DNA of 64,000 bases from Mayfieldus sp963772265 (GCA_963772265.1 CAVYWS010000009.1:206416-270415); one strand, 5' to 3'. Counted from the first letter of the stretch, positions 52,637 through 61,765 are shown. The notes: generated by a model not told the origin, from the letters alone. Numbers and translations: made by a program.

Positions 52637-53840
52637 CTAACGCACCTGGACGGTCAGGCTCGACGTCCCGAACGTGTCGCCGTCGGCGAAATCACGCGAG
52701 GCCGGCTGGGCCGAGCTGCGCGGGAACAGCGTGTTCAGCGTCAGCGTCGCGGTGGCGTTGTCCTTGATCACGCCGCCGCTGACAGTGACCGTGTGATTCA
52801 CGGGATCGGCCTGGACGGTCACGTTGCTGGGATCGATCACCTGCCCGATCGCGGGGCCCTTATTGCCCGCTCCGCCGAGGAATGGCGGCGGGTTCGTGCC
52901 GCCGATCGTGACGATGGACTGAATCGTGTTCTTGCCCAGATCGACGTTGAACTCGGTCTGCGACAGGGTGGTCGTGACCGCAGGGTTGGGTCCCGGGCAA
53001 TCAGGGTGCGTTCCGTCGGTCAACTGGTTGTTCTGCAGCAGCACTCCACCGGCCTGATGCACAATCCCGCCGTTCCCGGTCGGACTGATCGTCCCACCGC
53101 TCACCGGGAAGACGAAATGAGGCCAGCACGCCCGGGGAAGGCAAGAGCGACAACGTGGCCGGAGCAATATTGGTGACCCCACCCGCCAATGGGTTGACGC
53201 AATGTGCGTCGAGCTTGCCGGTGACGCTGGTGCCTGACGTTGACCCACCCGGTGGGATGTCCGTGGTTGGAACCGACACCGAGGCGGTGCCGCTGACGAT
53301 CTTCACCGTCTTCGGCTGATAGGAGAGCTTCATCTTGCCGGCAAAGCTCTTGTGCAGCGAGTGCAGGTCGAGCTCTCGATTGAGTGCCTTCGCGGCGCTC
53401 TTCAGGAACTTGACCTTGATGCCGCTGAGGCTCGCTCCGAACCCATCGCGAGTCACGTGCTTGGGCGCGGTGAACTTGAACAGCTTGTCCTGGACGCTCT
53501 TGACCTTCCCGGGCACCGAGCCGGTGAGGTTCTTGTAGACGACCTTCTTGTGGCCCTTTTTGAAGGTGATCTTCCCGAGGGTCACGTCGGCGCGTCCGGT
53601 CGTGGGGTCGACGTCGCCCTTGACCAGCTTGATCTTCTTCGGCTTCATCTTCACGTGGTTGCGCTTCAGCTGCTTCTTGAAGCCGCCTGAAAGCTTGATC
53701 TTGAAGACCTTGGTGGCGATCGGATCGCCGTCGACCTTTCCGAGCGCGACCGGAGCCGAAACGAGTGCCGCCGACATCGTCGCCGCGGCGACAACGCCGA
53801 GCACACGTCTGCGGTCCCTCACGAATGACGTGACTGCCAC
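52637..53840 (-). CDS. Secreted Lys-rich two-part beta protein (HtaA-like), frameshifted once
   Basis: GTG 53840 follows GGAGGTGAGG. A signal peptide (SFVRDRRRVLGVVAAATMSA, cleavage near ALG) leads to a Lys-rich domain (KLSGGFKKQLKRNHVKMKPK, KPKKIKLVKGDVDPTTGRAD, ITFKKGHKKVVYKNLTGSVP, FKFTAPKHVTRDGFGASLSG). After a break near 53110 comes FPVSGGTISPTGNGGIVHQA and a beta-rich end (FGTSSLTVQVR). The GG-I-x-HQAGG pattern recalls HtaA haem-binding domains, but that is tentative. About 400 residues. It is a clear paralog of the neighbour at 54072-55361, sharing start, middle and last residues. Confidence 0.75.
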
Positions 53841-54017
53841 AACCTCACCTCCATCGGGATAGAACTGCTGCGAAATTCATATCAGGGTCGGGATGCTTCT
53901 CCCAAATCCTGATCAAGAAACCCCTGCCAGCAACCAATGTTGCGTAAATGTTGCCTACCCACTATTGAGGCCTTCTCGGCCTCGTGCCTGCTGACCTTCC
54001 GTCAATTGCGGCAAAGC

Positions 54018-54043
54018 GACGGGGCGGCCGAAGCCGCCCCGTC
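54018..54043 (-). terminator. Hairpin terminator, identical to the one at 52590
   Basis: The same 11-bp stem and UUCG loop (stem 54018-54028 with 54033-54043) lies 28 bp after the stop of the paralogous gene at 54072-55361. The identity of the stems shows that terminator and gene were duplicated together or kept alike by conversion. Confidence 0.75.
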
Positions 54044-54071
54044 GTCGGTGACTCGCTTCCTTGCTTCGGTT

Positions 54072-55361
54072 TTACCGAACGGTGACTGTCAGCGTCGAGC
54101 TTCCGAACAGGTCGCCGCCCTGGAGGATGGCGGTGTTCGGAGAGCTTGCGTCGTTGCACGGCGCACCCGTCGGCAGCGGGTTGTTGTTGACGCACGGGAA
54201 GATCCCGTTCAACGTCGTTGCCGATGTCTCGGTGATCTTGACCAGGGTGCCGGTGGTCGAGATCGTCTTGTTCGCCGGGTCCGCAGAGACGACCGTGCCC
54301 GTGGTATCGAGCGATTGGCCGATCACGCTCCCGACGTTTCCGGTGGGCGCGAAGCCGGGTGGCGCCGCGACCACGTTGACCGTCGACTGCACGTCCTTCT
54401 CGCCCAGCCTGGTCACCTGATCGGTCTGGTCGAGTGTGCCAGTGAAATTCTGGCCTCCGTTGGTGCAATCTCCGGTTGGACCACTGTTGACCGTGATGTT
54501 CTTGATGATCCTCACGCCCCCGGCCTGCTGGACGTTGCCATCATCCGCCGTGGGGCTGATCGTCCCACCCGTCACGGGCAGGAAGATCGTCGTGCCCGGT
54601 CCACCGGGCTGTGACGCTGGAGCGATCGGCTGGATTCCGGCCTGTCCGGTCGTGCCGGTCGTGTTACCCACGACGCAATGCCCGAGGCCGAACTTGACCG
54701 CGACCGGATACGGGCCGGGCTGGCCCGCCGCGGGGCTCGGGCTCGAAGCGCCCGTGGTGCTCGCGGTGCCGCCGAGCACCTTAACCGTTTCCGGCTGCTC
54801 CGTCGCCGTGATCGCTGCGACCTTGCGGCTCGTGGTCAGCGAGTCCAGACCGAGCTTCTTGTTGACGGCCTTCGCAAGCTTGTTGCTCAGGCGAGCGGAG
54901 ACCCTCGTGATCTTGGCTCCGAACCCCTGCCTGACGACCTTCACTCCGCCGGTCTTCGAGCGCAGCCGCATCAGCAGCAGCTTGCGGCCGCCGACCTTGC
55001 CTTTGACGTTGCCGCCCTTCTTGCCGATCTTGACGGTCAGCTTCCCGGCGACGACCTTGCTGCCGTGGCCCCGGAACTTCAGCTTGCCCTTGAGGCTCAG
55101 CTTGCCGGTACCGGAGACGGGGTTGATCGCGCTGCCGGCGACAGACTTGATCTTGAAGTTCTTCGGCCCCATGTGGACCCCGTTGCGCTTCAGCTCCTTC
55201 TTGAAGCCCTTGGTGACGTTCAAGGAAAACTTTCCCTTGGCAACGGGATCGCCGGCCCCGAGAGCCATCGGGCTGGCGACCAGAGCCGCCGACACCGCCA
55301 ACGCGACGGCGACGCCGAGTGCACGTCCGCGGTCCCTCACAAATGACGAGACTTCCGTCAC
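54072..55361 (-). CDS. Secreted Lys-rich two-part beta protein (HtaA-like), paralog
   Basis: GTG 55361 after GGAGGTG begins VTEVSSFVRDRGRALGVAVA, a signal peptide ending near MALGA. The Lys-rich half (VTKGFKKELKRNGVHMGPKN, KLSLKGKLKFRGHGSKVVAG, VRQGFGAKITRVSARLSNKL) parallels the neighbouring paralog residue by residue in places. The second half has FLPVTGGTISPTADDGNVQQ, AGGVRIIKNITVNSGPTGDC, and ends GDLFGSSTLTVTVR. About 429 residues, intact. Two Cys (CVVG...DCTN) may form a disulfide. Probably a wall- or haem-binding surface protein; this is inference. Confidence 0.8.
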   Translation of the reverse strand: MTEVSSFVRDRGRALGVAVALAVSAALVASPMALGAGDPVAKGKFSLNVTKGFKKELKRNGVHMGPKNFKIKSVAGSAINPVSGTGKLSLKGKLKFRGHGSKVVAGKLTVKIGKKGGNVKGKVGGRKLLLMRLRSKTGGVKVVRQGFGAKITRVSARLSNKLAKAVNKKLGLDSLTTSRKVAAITATEQPETVKVLGGTASTTGASSPSPAAGQPGPYPVAVKFGLGHCVVGNTTGTTGQAGIQPIAPASQPGGPGTTIFLPVTGGTISPTADDGNVQQAGGVRIIKNITVNSGPTGDCTNGGQNFTGTLDQTDQVTRLGEKDVQSTVNVVAAPPGFAPTGNVGSVIGQSLDTTGTVVSADPANKTISTTGTLVKITETSATTLNGIFPCVNNNPLPTGAPCNDASSPNTAILQGGDLFGSSTLTVTVR

Positions 55362-55579
55362 GAATACACCTCCAGATAGTGAACTGTCCAGATCTCTCTT
55401 TGGCCAGGAAGATATCCCCGGCTTCGGACTCTCAGAACCACTACGGACGAAAGAGTTGCGGAGCCAAGCCCGACTCCGTGGTCGGCGGACAAACGTATGG
55501 CCGCTATTTGGCCAATCGGTCCGCCGCCAAGGCCGCACTTCGGCCTAACGCCGCTCCAACCGGCTCTCCCCTGGCCCGG

Positions 55580-56062
55580 TCATACGATCGGCCCTCCGCC
55601 GCCGCCTTGGTTGCCGGGGGGGTTCGGAAGCCGCCGCCACTGGACGATCTTGCCGTCGCGGATCACGAAGGCGGTGCGCGCCAGCTCGCCGACGCCCGAG
55701 CCGCAATCGCCGCCGGGACGCTCGGTGAGGCGGAAGGTGGCGGCGATGAACCGGTCCACCGGGCGGGCCCGGAGTAGCTTCGCCCCGCAGGGCAGCGAGT
55801 CGTTGAAGGCGATCGCGTCGGCGCGCGAGCGCAGGGTGAGCGGCGCGGTGCCGTTCTCGACCACGCTGGGCAGCGCGAAGTAGCCCGCGGCGCCCTCGAC
55901 GTCCCCCTTGGCGAGGGTCTCCACCCAACCCTCGATCACGATCAGCCCTTCGTGGCCGGCGGGCAGCGAGGGCTCGCTGCTCTCGTCGCCTCCCCCGCAG
56001 GAGGCGAGCAGCGCGGCCGCGACGGCGAGAATCGTGACGGCGGCGGGACGGGCGAGGCTCAC
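55580..56062 (-). CDS. Lipoprotein with SnoaL/NTF2-like domain
   Basis: 160 residues from GTG 56062. A lipobox signal peptide (VTILAVAAALLASCGGGDES) puts the Cys near residue 21. The rest has the helical start and curved sheet of an NTF2-like fold: GLIVIEGWVETLAKGDVEGA, AGYFALPSVVENGTAPLTLR, AIAFNDSLPCGAKLLRARPV and GELARTAFVIRDGKIVQWRR. Such lipoproteins bind ligands or act as scaffolds. No catalytic residues are evident. It diverges from imuB across 57 bp, so the SOS box region may affect both genes. Confidence 0.7.
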   Translation of the reverse strand: MSLARPAAVTILAVAAALLASCGGGDESSEPSLPAGHEGLIVIEGWVETLAKGDVEGAAGYFALPSVVENGTAPLTLRSRADAIAFNDSLPCGAKLLRARPVDRFIAATFRLTERPGGDCGSGVGELARTAFVIRDGKIVQWRRLPNPPGNQGGGGGPIV

Positions 56063-56082
56063 GCCCTGATCATCGCAAGCCC

Positions 56083-56120
56083 TTGACTGGGGCCGCCATC
56101 TATACGAACATATGTTCGTA
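56083..56120 (+). promoter_or_regulatory. LexA (SOS) box and promoter of the imuB-dnaE2 cassette
   Basis: CGAACATATGTTCG at 56105-56118 is a perfect LexA site of the actinobacterial/Bacillus type, within an 18-bp palindrome (56103-56120). TTGACT at 56083-56088 is a good -35; a 17-bp spacer puts the -10 at 56106-56111, inside the box. The expected transcription start is then at or next to the imuB ATG (56120), giving a leaderless message. Confidence 0.85.
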
Positions 56121-57343
56121 TGAGCGTGGCTTGCGTGCTGGTTCCTCGATTCTCCCTGCTGGCGGTCGCCGGCGATCGCGAGGAGCTGCTGCGCCGGCCG
56201 GCGGCACTTGCTCCCGAGCCGGGCGGCGTCCAGGTCCTCGGCGAGGCGAACGGGCGGGCCGAGGCTCACGGGGTGCGGACAGGGATCGCGCTCGGCGAGG
56301 CGCTCGCCCGCTGCCCCGACCTCCTCCTGCTGACCCCGGACCCCGAGCGGGCGGCGGAGCTTTGGGAGCAGGCGCTGCGCGACCTGGAGGGAATCGGGGC
56401 GGCGGTCGAGTCCGAACGACCGGGAGAGGCGTTCTTCGCCGCCGATGGCCTGCGCGGCCTGTACGGCGGCATCGGGGGGGCGCTGCGGCGGGCCCGGGAG
56501 GCGATCGGAGTGCCGGCCAGGGTCGCTGCGGGCCCCTCGCGCTTCGTCGCCTACGCGGCCGCCACGCAGACGAGGCGGCGGCGGCGATTGGGACGCGAGC
56601 CCGTGGTCGACGAGGCCAGGGCCCGCTACTTCCTCTCCCCCCTCCCCGTCTCCCTGCTGGGGACCCGCCTCGACCCCGAGGGAACCGCGGGCCATGAGCT
56701 GGTTGCGGTGCTGGAGCGGCTGGGGATAAAGACGCTCGGCATGCTCGCCGAGCTGCCGCGGGACGCGGTCGCCGACCGGCTCGGCCCGCTCGGGCTGAGG
56801 GCGCAGGGGATGGCGCGCGGCGGCGGCGAGCCGCTCTGCCCCCGCGACCCCGGGGAGGTCCTGGTCACGGTCGTCGAGCTGCCCGAGGCGGCGGCGGGGC
56901 CGCAGCTCGAGCGGGCGCTGGCGCTGGCTGTCGACCGCCTGCTGGCCGACCCCTCGCGCGAGGGCCGGACGCTGCGGGCCCTGCGGCTCGGCGCCCGGCT
57001 CGCCGGCGGCGGCGGCTGGCGGCGCGAGGTGCCGCTGCGGCGCCCAAGCGCATCGCCGGAGCTGCTGCGGGTGGCGCTGGCGCCACGGCTGGTCGAGCTG
57101 CCCGGGCCGGCTTCCTCGCTGGTCCTCGAAGCGACCTCCCTGGGGCCGCGGGCGGGAGAGCAGATGGAGCTGACCCGGCGCGAGGAGGAGCGCCGCCGGG
57201 CGCGGCTCTCCGAGGCCGTCCGTCAGGTGCGGGCGGCGGCTGGGCAGAGCGCGCTGCTGCGGGTGCTCGAGGTCGACCCCGAGTCGCGGGTGCCGGAGCG
57301 GCGGGCGTTCCTGACGCCGTTCCCGGAGGAGCCACCGCAGTGA
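56120..57343 (+). CDS. imuB: ImuB, inactive Y-family polymerase of the SOS mutasome
   Basis: Adaptor that joins DnaE2 to the sliding clamp for damage-induced mutagenesis. 407 residues starting MSVACVLVPRFSLLAVAGDR: the Y-family start, but the catalytic Asp position is not acidic, as is typical of ImuB. GLRTG-like EAHGVRTGIALGEALARCPD and FFAADGLRGLYGGIGGALRR follow, then an HhH region (VLERLGIKTLGMLAELPRDA) and the little-finger part. Near the C-terminus GEQMELTRREEERRRARLSE sits where a clamp-binding QLxLF motif is usual, here degenerate. It overlaps the next gene as GTGA. Confidence 0.93.
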   Translation: MSVACVLVPRFSLLAVAGDREELLRRPAALAPEPGGVQVLGEANGRAEAHGVRTGIALGEALARCPDLLLLTPDPERAAELWEQALRDLEGIGAAVESERPGEAFFAADGLRGLYGGIGGALRRAREAIGVPARVAAGPSRFVAYAAATQTRRRRRLGREPVVDEARARYFLSPLPVSLLGTRLDPEGTAGHELVAVLERLGIKTLGMLAELPRDAVADRLGPLGLRAQGMARGGGEPLCPRDPGEVLVTVVELPEAAAGPQLERALALAVDRLLADPSREGRTLRALRLGARLAGGGGWRREVPLRRPSASPELLRVALAPRLVELPGPASSLVLEATSLGPRAGEQMELTRREEERRRARLSEAVRQVRAAAGQSALLRVLEVDPESRVPERRAFLTPFPEEPPQ

Positions 57344-57589
57344 ACCCTGCGCCGCGCCGCCTCTATGCGCCCCGCCCGGCGCGGGTGACCGCCGGCGCCG
57401 ACGGGGTGCCGGTCGCGATCGGGCCGGTGGCGGTGGAGTCGGTGCGCGAGGAATGGCTTGTCGAGGACCGCTGGTGGACGCCGCAGCCGCTTGCGCCGCC
57501 GCTACTTCGAGCTGGTCCTCGCCGACGGGCGGGACGTGGTCGTGTTCGAGGCCGAGGACTCGGCCTCCTGGTACCAGCAGCGGGCCTGA
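57340..57589 (+). CDS. DUF6504 family small protein of the imuB-dnaE2 cassette, frameshifted once
   Basis: GTG 57340: VNPAPRRLYAPRPARVTAGA, VAVESVREEWLVEDRWWT, then after one extra G near 57491 RRRYFELVLADGRDVVVFEA and a final SASWYQQRA. About 83 residues. This small domain is typically found between or near imuB and dnaE2 in actinobacteria and has no assigned role. It overlaps imuB as GTGA and dnaE2 as TGATG, so all three are translated together. Confidence 0.85.
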
Positions 57590-60500
57590 TGGCCGGCGGC
57601 GCTCCGCCCTATGTCGAGCTGCACTGCCACTCCGCCTTCTCGTTCCTCGACGGGGCCTCGGACCCGTCGGAGCTGGCGGCGACCGCGGCCAACCTCGGCT
57701 ACCCGGCCCTTGCTCTCACCGATCACGACGGCTTGTGGGGGTCAATGGAATTTGCTCGCGCTTGTAAAGGCTTTGGTATCCGCCCGATCACCGGCGCGGA
57801 AGTAACCGTGACATCTCTTCCGCGGGTGGTGCGGGGGGCGCGATTGCGAGCGCGCGGACCGTGGAGCACGGTTGCAATCGCGACCCCCGTGACAGGACCC
57901 GCGGCCGAGCACGTTCCATCTCACGCTCTTGGTCGAAGACGCATCGGGTACGGAATCTCTGCCGGCTGCTGACCGAGGCCCACGAGCACACGCGCGAGGG
58001 CCCACAGCGCCGGGCCGGGCAGCCCAGCGTCGCGCTGGAGCAGGTCGAGCGGCATGCCGAAGGCCTGGTCTGCCTCTCGGGATGCGCCGCCAGCGGAGCC
58101 CTGGCCGGGCGCTGGGAGCGCGGCGACCGGGCCGGCGCCGAGGCGCTGGGGCACCGGTTGCTGGCGGCGTTCGGACGCGAGCGCCTGCGGGTCGAGCTTC
58201 AGCGCCCGTTCTGGCGCCGCGACCGGGCCCGCAACCGCTGGCTCGCCGCGCTGGCGCAGCGGCTCGGGGTCAAATGCGTCGCGACCGGCGACGTGCACTG
58301 CCACGACCGCCGCCGCTGCCACCTCCAGGATGCCCTGGTCGCGGTTCGCCTCGGCACCACCCTGGAGGAGTCCGAGCCGCTGCGGCGCGGCAACTTCTCC
58401 TCCGCCCTGCTCCCCGCGGCGGCGATGGCGGAGCGCTTCCGCGACCACCCCGAGGCGGTCGTCGAGAGCGGCCGGCTTGCCGAGCGGCTGCGCTTCGACC
58501 TGACCAGCGAGCTCGGCTACCGCTATCCCGGGGCCGAGGACCCCGACGCCGACCGCCGCCTGGCCGAGATCTGCCACGCGCTGCTCGGGGACCGCTACGC
58601 CGGGCGGCGGGAGCGCGGCGAGGCCCGCGGGCGGCTGGAGGAGGAGCTGCGGATCATCCGCTCGCTTCGCCTCTCCGGCTTCTTTTTGCTGCACCGCGAC
58701 ATGCTCGAGCTGGCGCGCGAGGTCGCGGCCGAGGTGCGGGGGCCGGAGTCGGCCCGCCGGGTCCTGCCCCCGGGGCGAGGGCGGGGGTCCAGCGTCAGCT
58801 CGATCGTCTGCTATCTGACCGGGCTCTCGCACATCGATCCGGTCAAGGCGGGGCTGTTCGCCGGGCGCTTTCTCAACGAGGAGGTGAGCGCGATGCCGGA
58901 CATCGACCTCGACTTCCCGCGCGACATCCGCGAGAAGCTGATCCCGCGCGTGCACGAGCGCTACGGCGCCGACCGCTCGGCCCTGGTCGCCGCCTTCCCG
59001 ACCTACCGGCCGAAGGGAGTGGTCCGCGACCTCGGCAAGGCGCTGGGGCTGCCGCCGGGCGAGATCGAGCGGGTGGCGCGGATGGTCGACTACCACGGCG
59101 GGCCCGAGGCGCTGGGGCGCGACGTCGCGATGGCGATCGGCGACCGGCGGGCCGACTCGGTGCGCTGGCGGCGCCTGGTCGAGATCGGCGCCGAGGCGCT
59201 GGGGCTGCCCCGCCACGCCTCCCAGCACCCGGGCGGGATGGTCCTCTCCACCCAGCCGCTGGTCGAGGTCTGCCCGGTGGTGCCGGCGGCGATGGAGGGA
59301 CGCCAGATCGCGCAGTGGGACAAGGACTCCTGCTCCGACGCCGGCTTTCTGAAGATCGACCTGCTGGGGCTGGGGATGCTGTCGGCGGTCGAGCGCTGCG
59401 TGGAGGAGGTGGCGCGGACTCGCGGCGAGCGGCTCGACCTCTCGCGGATCCCGCTCGACGACGAGCGAACCTACGCGGCTATCCAGCGCGCCGAGACGAC
59501 CGGGGTGTTCCAGATCGAGAGCCGGGCGCAGATGCAGATGCTGCCCCGAACCCTGCCCGAGAACCTCGACGACCTGACAGTGCAGGTGGCGCTGGTGCGC
59601 CCGGGCCCGATCCAGGGCGGGGCGATCCATCCCTACATCGAGCGCCGGCGGCTGCTGCGCGAGGTCCCGGGCTATGAGGTGCCATACGACCATCCGTCGC
59701 TGGAGCCGGTGCTTTCCGAGACCCTGGGGGCGATCGTCTTCCAGGAGCAGGTGATCGAGGTGGCGATGGCGATGGCCGGATTCGGCGCCGGCGAGGCGGA
59801 GGGGCTGCGCCGGGCGATGAGCCGCAAGCGCTCCGAGGCCGCGATCCTCGCCTACCGCGAGCGGTTCATCGAGGGCGCGACCGAGCAGGGCGCCTCGCGG
59901 GCGCTGGCCGAGCGGGTGTTCGCGCAGATCGAGGGCTTCTCGGGGTTCGGCTTTCCGAAGGCGCACTCGGCGGCATTCGGGCTGCTCGCCTACCAGTCGG
60001 CCTGGCTGCGCGAGCACCGCGGGCCCGAGTTCCTCTGCTCGCTGCTCAACGAGCAGCCGATGGGCTTCTACCCGCCCGACGCCCTGGTCCACGAGGCGCA
60101 GCGGCGGCGGATCGAGGTGCTGCCGCCCGACGTCAACCGAAGCGGCGTGCTGTGCCGGGTCGAGGAGGGCGATCTCGGGGTTCGGATCGGGCTCGGCTAC
60201 GTGAACGGTGCCGTCGAGGAGGAGGTCGAGGCGCTCGTCGCCGAGCGCGAGAGCGGCGGCCCCTACCGGGGGATCGAGGACCTCGCCTCGCGCTCGGGCG
60301 CGGGGCGGGATGGGCTCGAGCGGCTGGCCTGGGCGGGGGCGCTCGACGATCTCGAGCCGGATGGGCGGCGGGCGGCGCTGTGGCGGCTCGGCACCGCGCG
60401 CGGGAGCCGGCGGATCGCGGCGGGGACCCAGCTCGCGCTTCCGCTCGCGGCGCCGGCGGCCCCGGGCCTGCCCGAGCTCGGACGCTGGGAGCGGATCCTG

Positions 60501-61001
60501 GCCGACTACCGCTCGACCGGGATGACGCTGGGCGAGCATCCGATGGAGCTGCTGCGCGACGAGCTGGGAGACGCGGTCGCGATGGCCGCCCAGCTGGAGG
60601 CGATCCGCGACGGCAGCGCGGTCGAGGTGGCGGGGCTGGTGGTCGCCCGCCAGCGCCCGGCGACCGCGAAGGGGGTCGTCTTCATGCTGCTCGAGGACGA
60701 GTCGGGGACGATCAACCTGGTCCTCCCTCCCCCGGTCTTCGAGCGCTTCCGCGCCGAGGCGCGCACCGCGCCGCTGCTGCGGGCGACCGGCCGGCTGGAG
60801 CGGCGCCAGGGTGCGACCAACGTCGTCGTCTCGCGACTGTCCCGCCTCGAGCGGCCCGACCTGCCGCTCGCCGAGGTGCGCACGATCGAGCCTCCCTTCT
60901 CGCGCGAGACCGGCCGCGAGCGCGCCGACTGGGAGCCGATCCCCGAGGAGCTGGCGGCGGTCGCGCCTGCCGCCCACAGCTTCGGGCGGCGAGCCGGATG
61001 A
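57589..61001 (+). CDS. dnaE2: Error-prone DNA polymerase III alpha, DnaE2 (ImuC), frameshifted near its start
   Basis: Catalytic subunit of SOS translesion synthesis. ATG 57589 gives the PHP domain: PYVELHCHSAFSFLDGASDP, ALALTDHDGLWGSMEFARA, ITGAEVTV, then a disturbed stretch up to about 57950. From YRNLCRLLTEAHEHTREG onward (a missing C near 57950) the frame is open to 61001. Active-site Asp residues are in SAMPDIDLDFPRDIREKLIP; further landmarks are FPTYRPKGVVRDLGKALGLP, HASQHPGGMVLSTQPLVEVC, VQVALVRPGPIQGGAIHPYI and SGFGFPKAHSAAFGLLAYQS. TQLALPL near 60430 resembles a clamp-binding motif. The C-terminus has an OB fold. Length about 1,137 codons. Confidence 0.93.
57820..57904. repeat. 85-bp imperfect inverted repeat inside the dnaE2 PHP region
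   Basis: Nested arms pair outside-in: CCGCGGGT (57820-57827) with ACCCGCGG (57897-57904), a GGGGG-CGCGATTGC arm with its complement ending CCCCC, and an inner ACCGTG-GAG-CACGGT. It lies exactly where the dnaE2 reading frame is lost, between ITGAEVTV and FHLTLLVEDASG. Confidence 0.6.
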
Positions 61002-61057
61002 TGCAAGAAGTCCTGCAAATTGGGTATTCCGTCCGCCCCGCGCCATAGGTTGCCCGC

Positions 61058-61252
61058 GTGTTGAATCGAGGACGACAGTTCACCCGCAGGCTCGCCGACG
61101 CGACCGATCTTCTGATCGACTTCGCGACCCTCGGCGAGTACGGACTCGAGCCCGTCGCGGAGCCGGCGCCATGCCGGCCTGGGAGGAGGCGAGCGGCTCG
61201 CCTTTCCGGCAGCGCGCCCAGCTCCGCCGGGCTCGCAGCCGAACGGCGCTAG
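61058..61252 (+). CDS. Hypothetical 64-residue protein after dnaE2
   Basis: GTG 61058: VLNRGRQFTRRLADATDLLI followed by DFATLGEYGLEPVAEPAPC and a basic tail. The first 35 residues look like real protein (TDLLIDFATLGEYGLEP); the tail is Arg/Ala/Ser-rich and may be out of frame, since a shift near 61160 would give RPAWEEASGSPFRQRAQLRR. Not recognised. It could be a small member of the mutagenesis transcript. Confidence 0.35.
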   Translation: MLNRGRQFTRRLADATDLLIDFATLGEYGLEPVAEPAPCRPGRRRAARLSGSAPSSAGLAAERR

Positions 61253-61259
61253 CCCGGCC

Positions 61260-61709
61260 TCAGCCCGGCCGGCGGTCGCCGATCCAATAGCGCGGACCGG
61301 GGCCAAGACGCGCCGCCCGGTCGTCGGGATTCGCGAGCCTGCAGCGATCGAGCGAGAGGCAGCCGCAGCCGATGCATTCGGTGAGCCCTGCCCTGAGGCG
61401 CTCCAGCTCGGCGATGCGATCGTCGATCCGCGAGGTCCATTTGCTCGACAGACGGGACCAGTCGCGGCGCGTCGGCGCACGATCCGGAGGCAGCTTGGCG
61501 AGCTCGGCGCCGATCTCGTCGAGCGTCAGCCCAACCCGCTGGGCGAAAACGATGAAGGCGACCCGCCGCAGCACCGACCGTGGATAGCGACGGTGGCCGG
61601 AACCGGCCCGCTCGGATCTGATCAGGCCGCGGTCCTCGTAGAACCGCAGAGCGGACCCGGCCACGCCGCTGCGCCTCGAGACCTCGCCGATCGTGAGCAC
61701 CGTCGACAT
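61260..61709 (-). CDS. soxR: Redox-sensitive regulator SoxR (MerR family)
   Basis: 149 residues: TIGEVSRRSGVAGSALRFYE (MerR helix-turn-helix), DRGLIRSERAGSGHRRYPRS, VAFIVFAQRVGLTLDEIGAE, and the [2Fe-2S] motif CIGCGCLSLDRC near residue 112. Oxidised SoxR activates promoters with over-long spacers; in actinobacteria it answers redox-active antibiotics rather than superoxide. The start is ATG 61709. It diverges from the DUF5519 gene over 94 bp that contain a perfect sox-box. Confidence 0.95.
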   Translation of the reverse strand: MSTVLTIGEVSRRSGVAGSALRFYEDRGLIRSERAGSGHRRYPRSVLRRVAFIVFAQRVGLTLDEIGAELAKLPPDRAPTRRDWSRLSSKWTSRIDDRIAELERLRAGLTECIGCGCLSLDRCRLANPDDRAARLGPGPRYWIGDRRPG

Positions 61710-61734
61710 GCGATCAGGAAATCAGGTTTGGCAC

Positions 61735-61765
61735 TTGACTTCAAGCGCACTTGAAGTTGTACGTT
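61735..61765 (+). promoter_or_regulatory. SoxR-controlled promoter with sox-box
   Basis: ACTTCAAG-CGCA-CTTGAAGT (61738-61757) is a perfect 8+4+8 palindrome resembling the E. coli sox-box CCTCAAG-N4-CTTGAGG. It fills the spacer of a promoter reading rightward: TTGACT (61735-61740), 19 bp, TACGTT (61760-61765). A 19-bp spacer is the hallmark of MerR/SoxR activation. The target is the DUF5519 gene; soxR itself may be autoregulated. Confidence 0.85.

Noticed and set aside
57745..57960. An intein or mini-inteined region in DnaE2
   Set aside because: The disturbed stretch is only about 100 bp and has no Cys/Ser start block or HN end block; inteins in DnaE sit elsewhere.
57921..61046. A 1041-residue minus-strand open frame opposite dnaE2
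   Set aside because: Typical GC-rich antisense shadow of a long gene; no domain, and the sense strand is unmistakably DnaE2.
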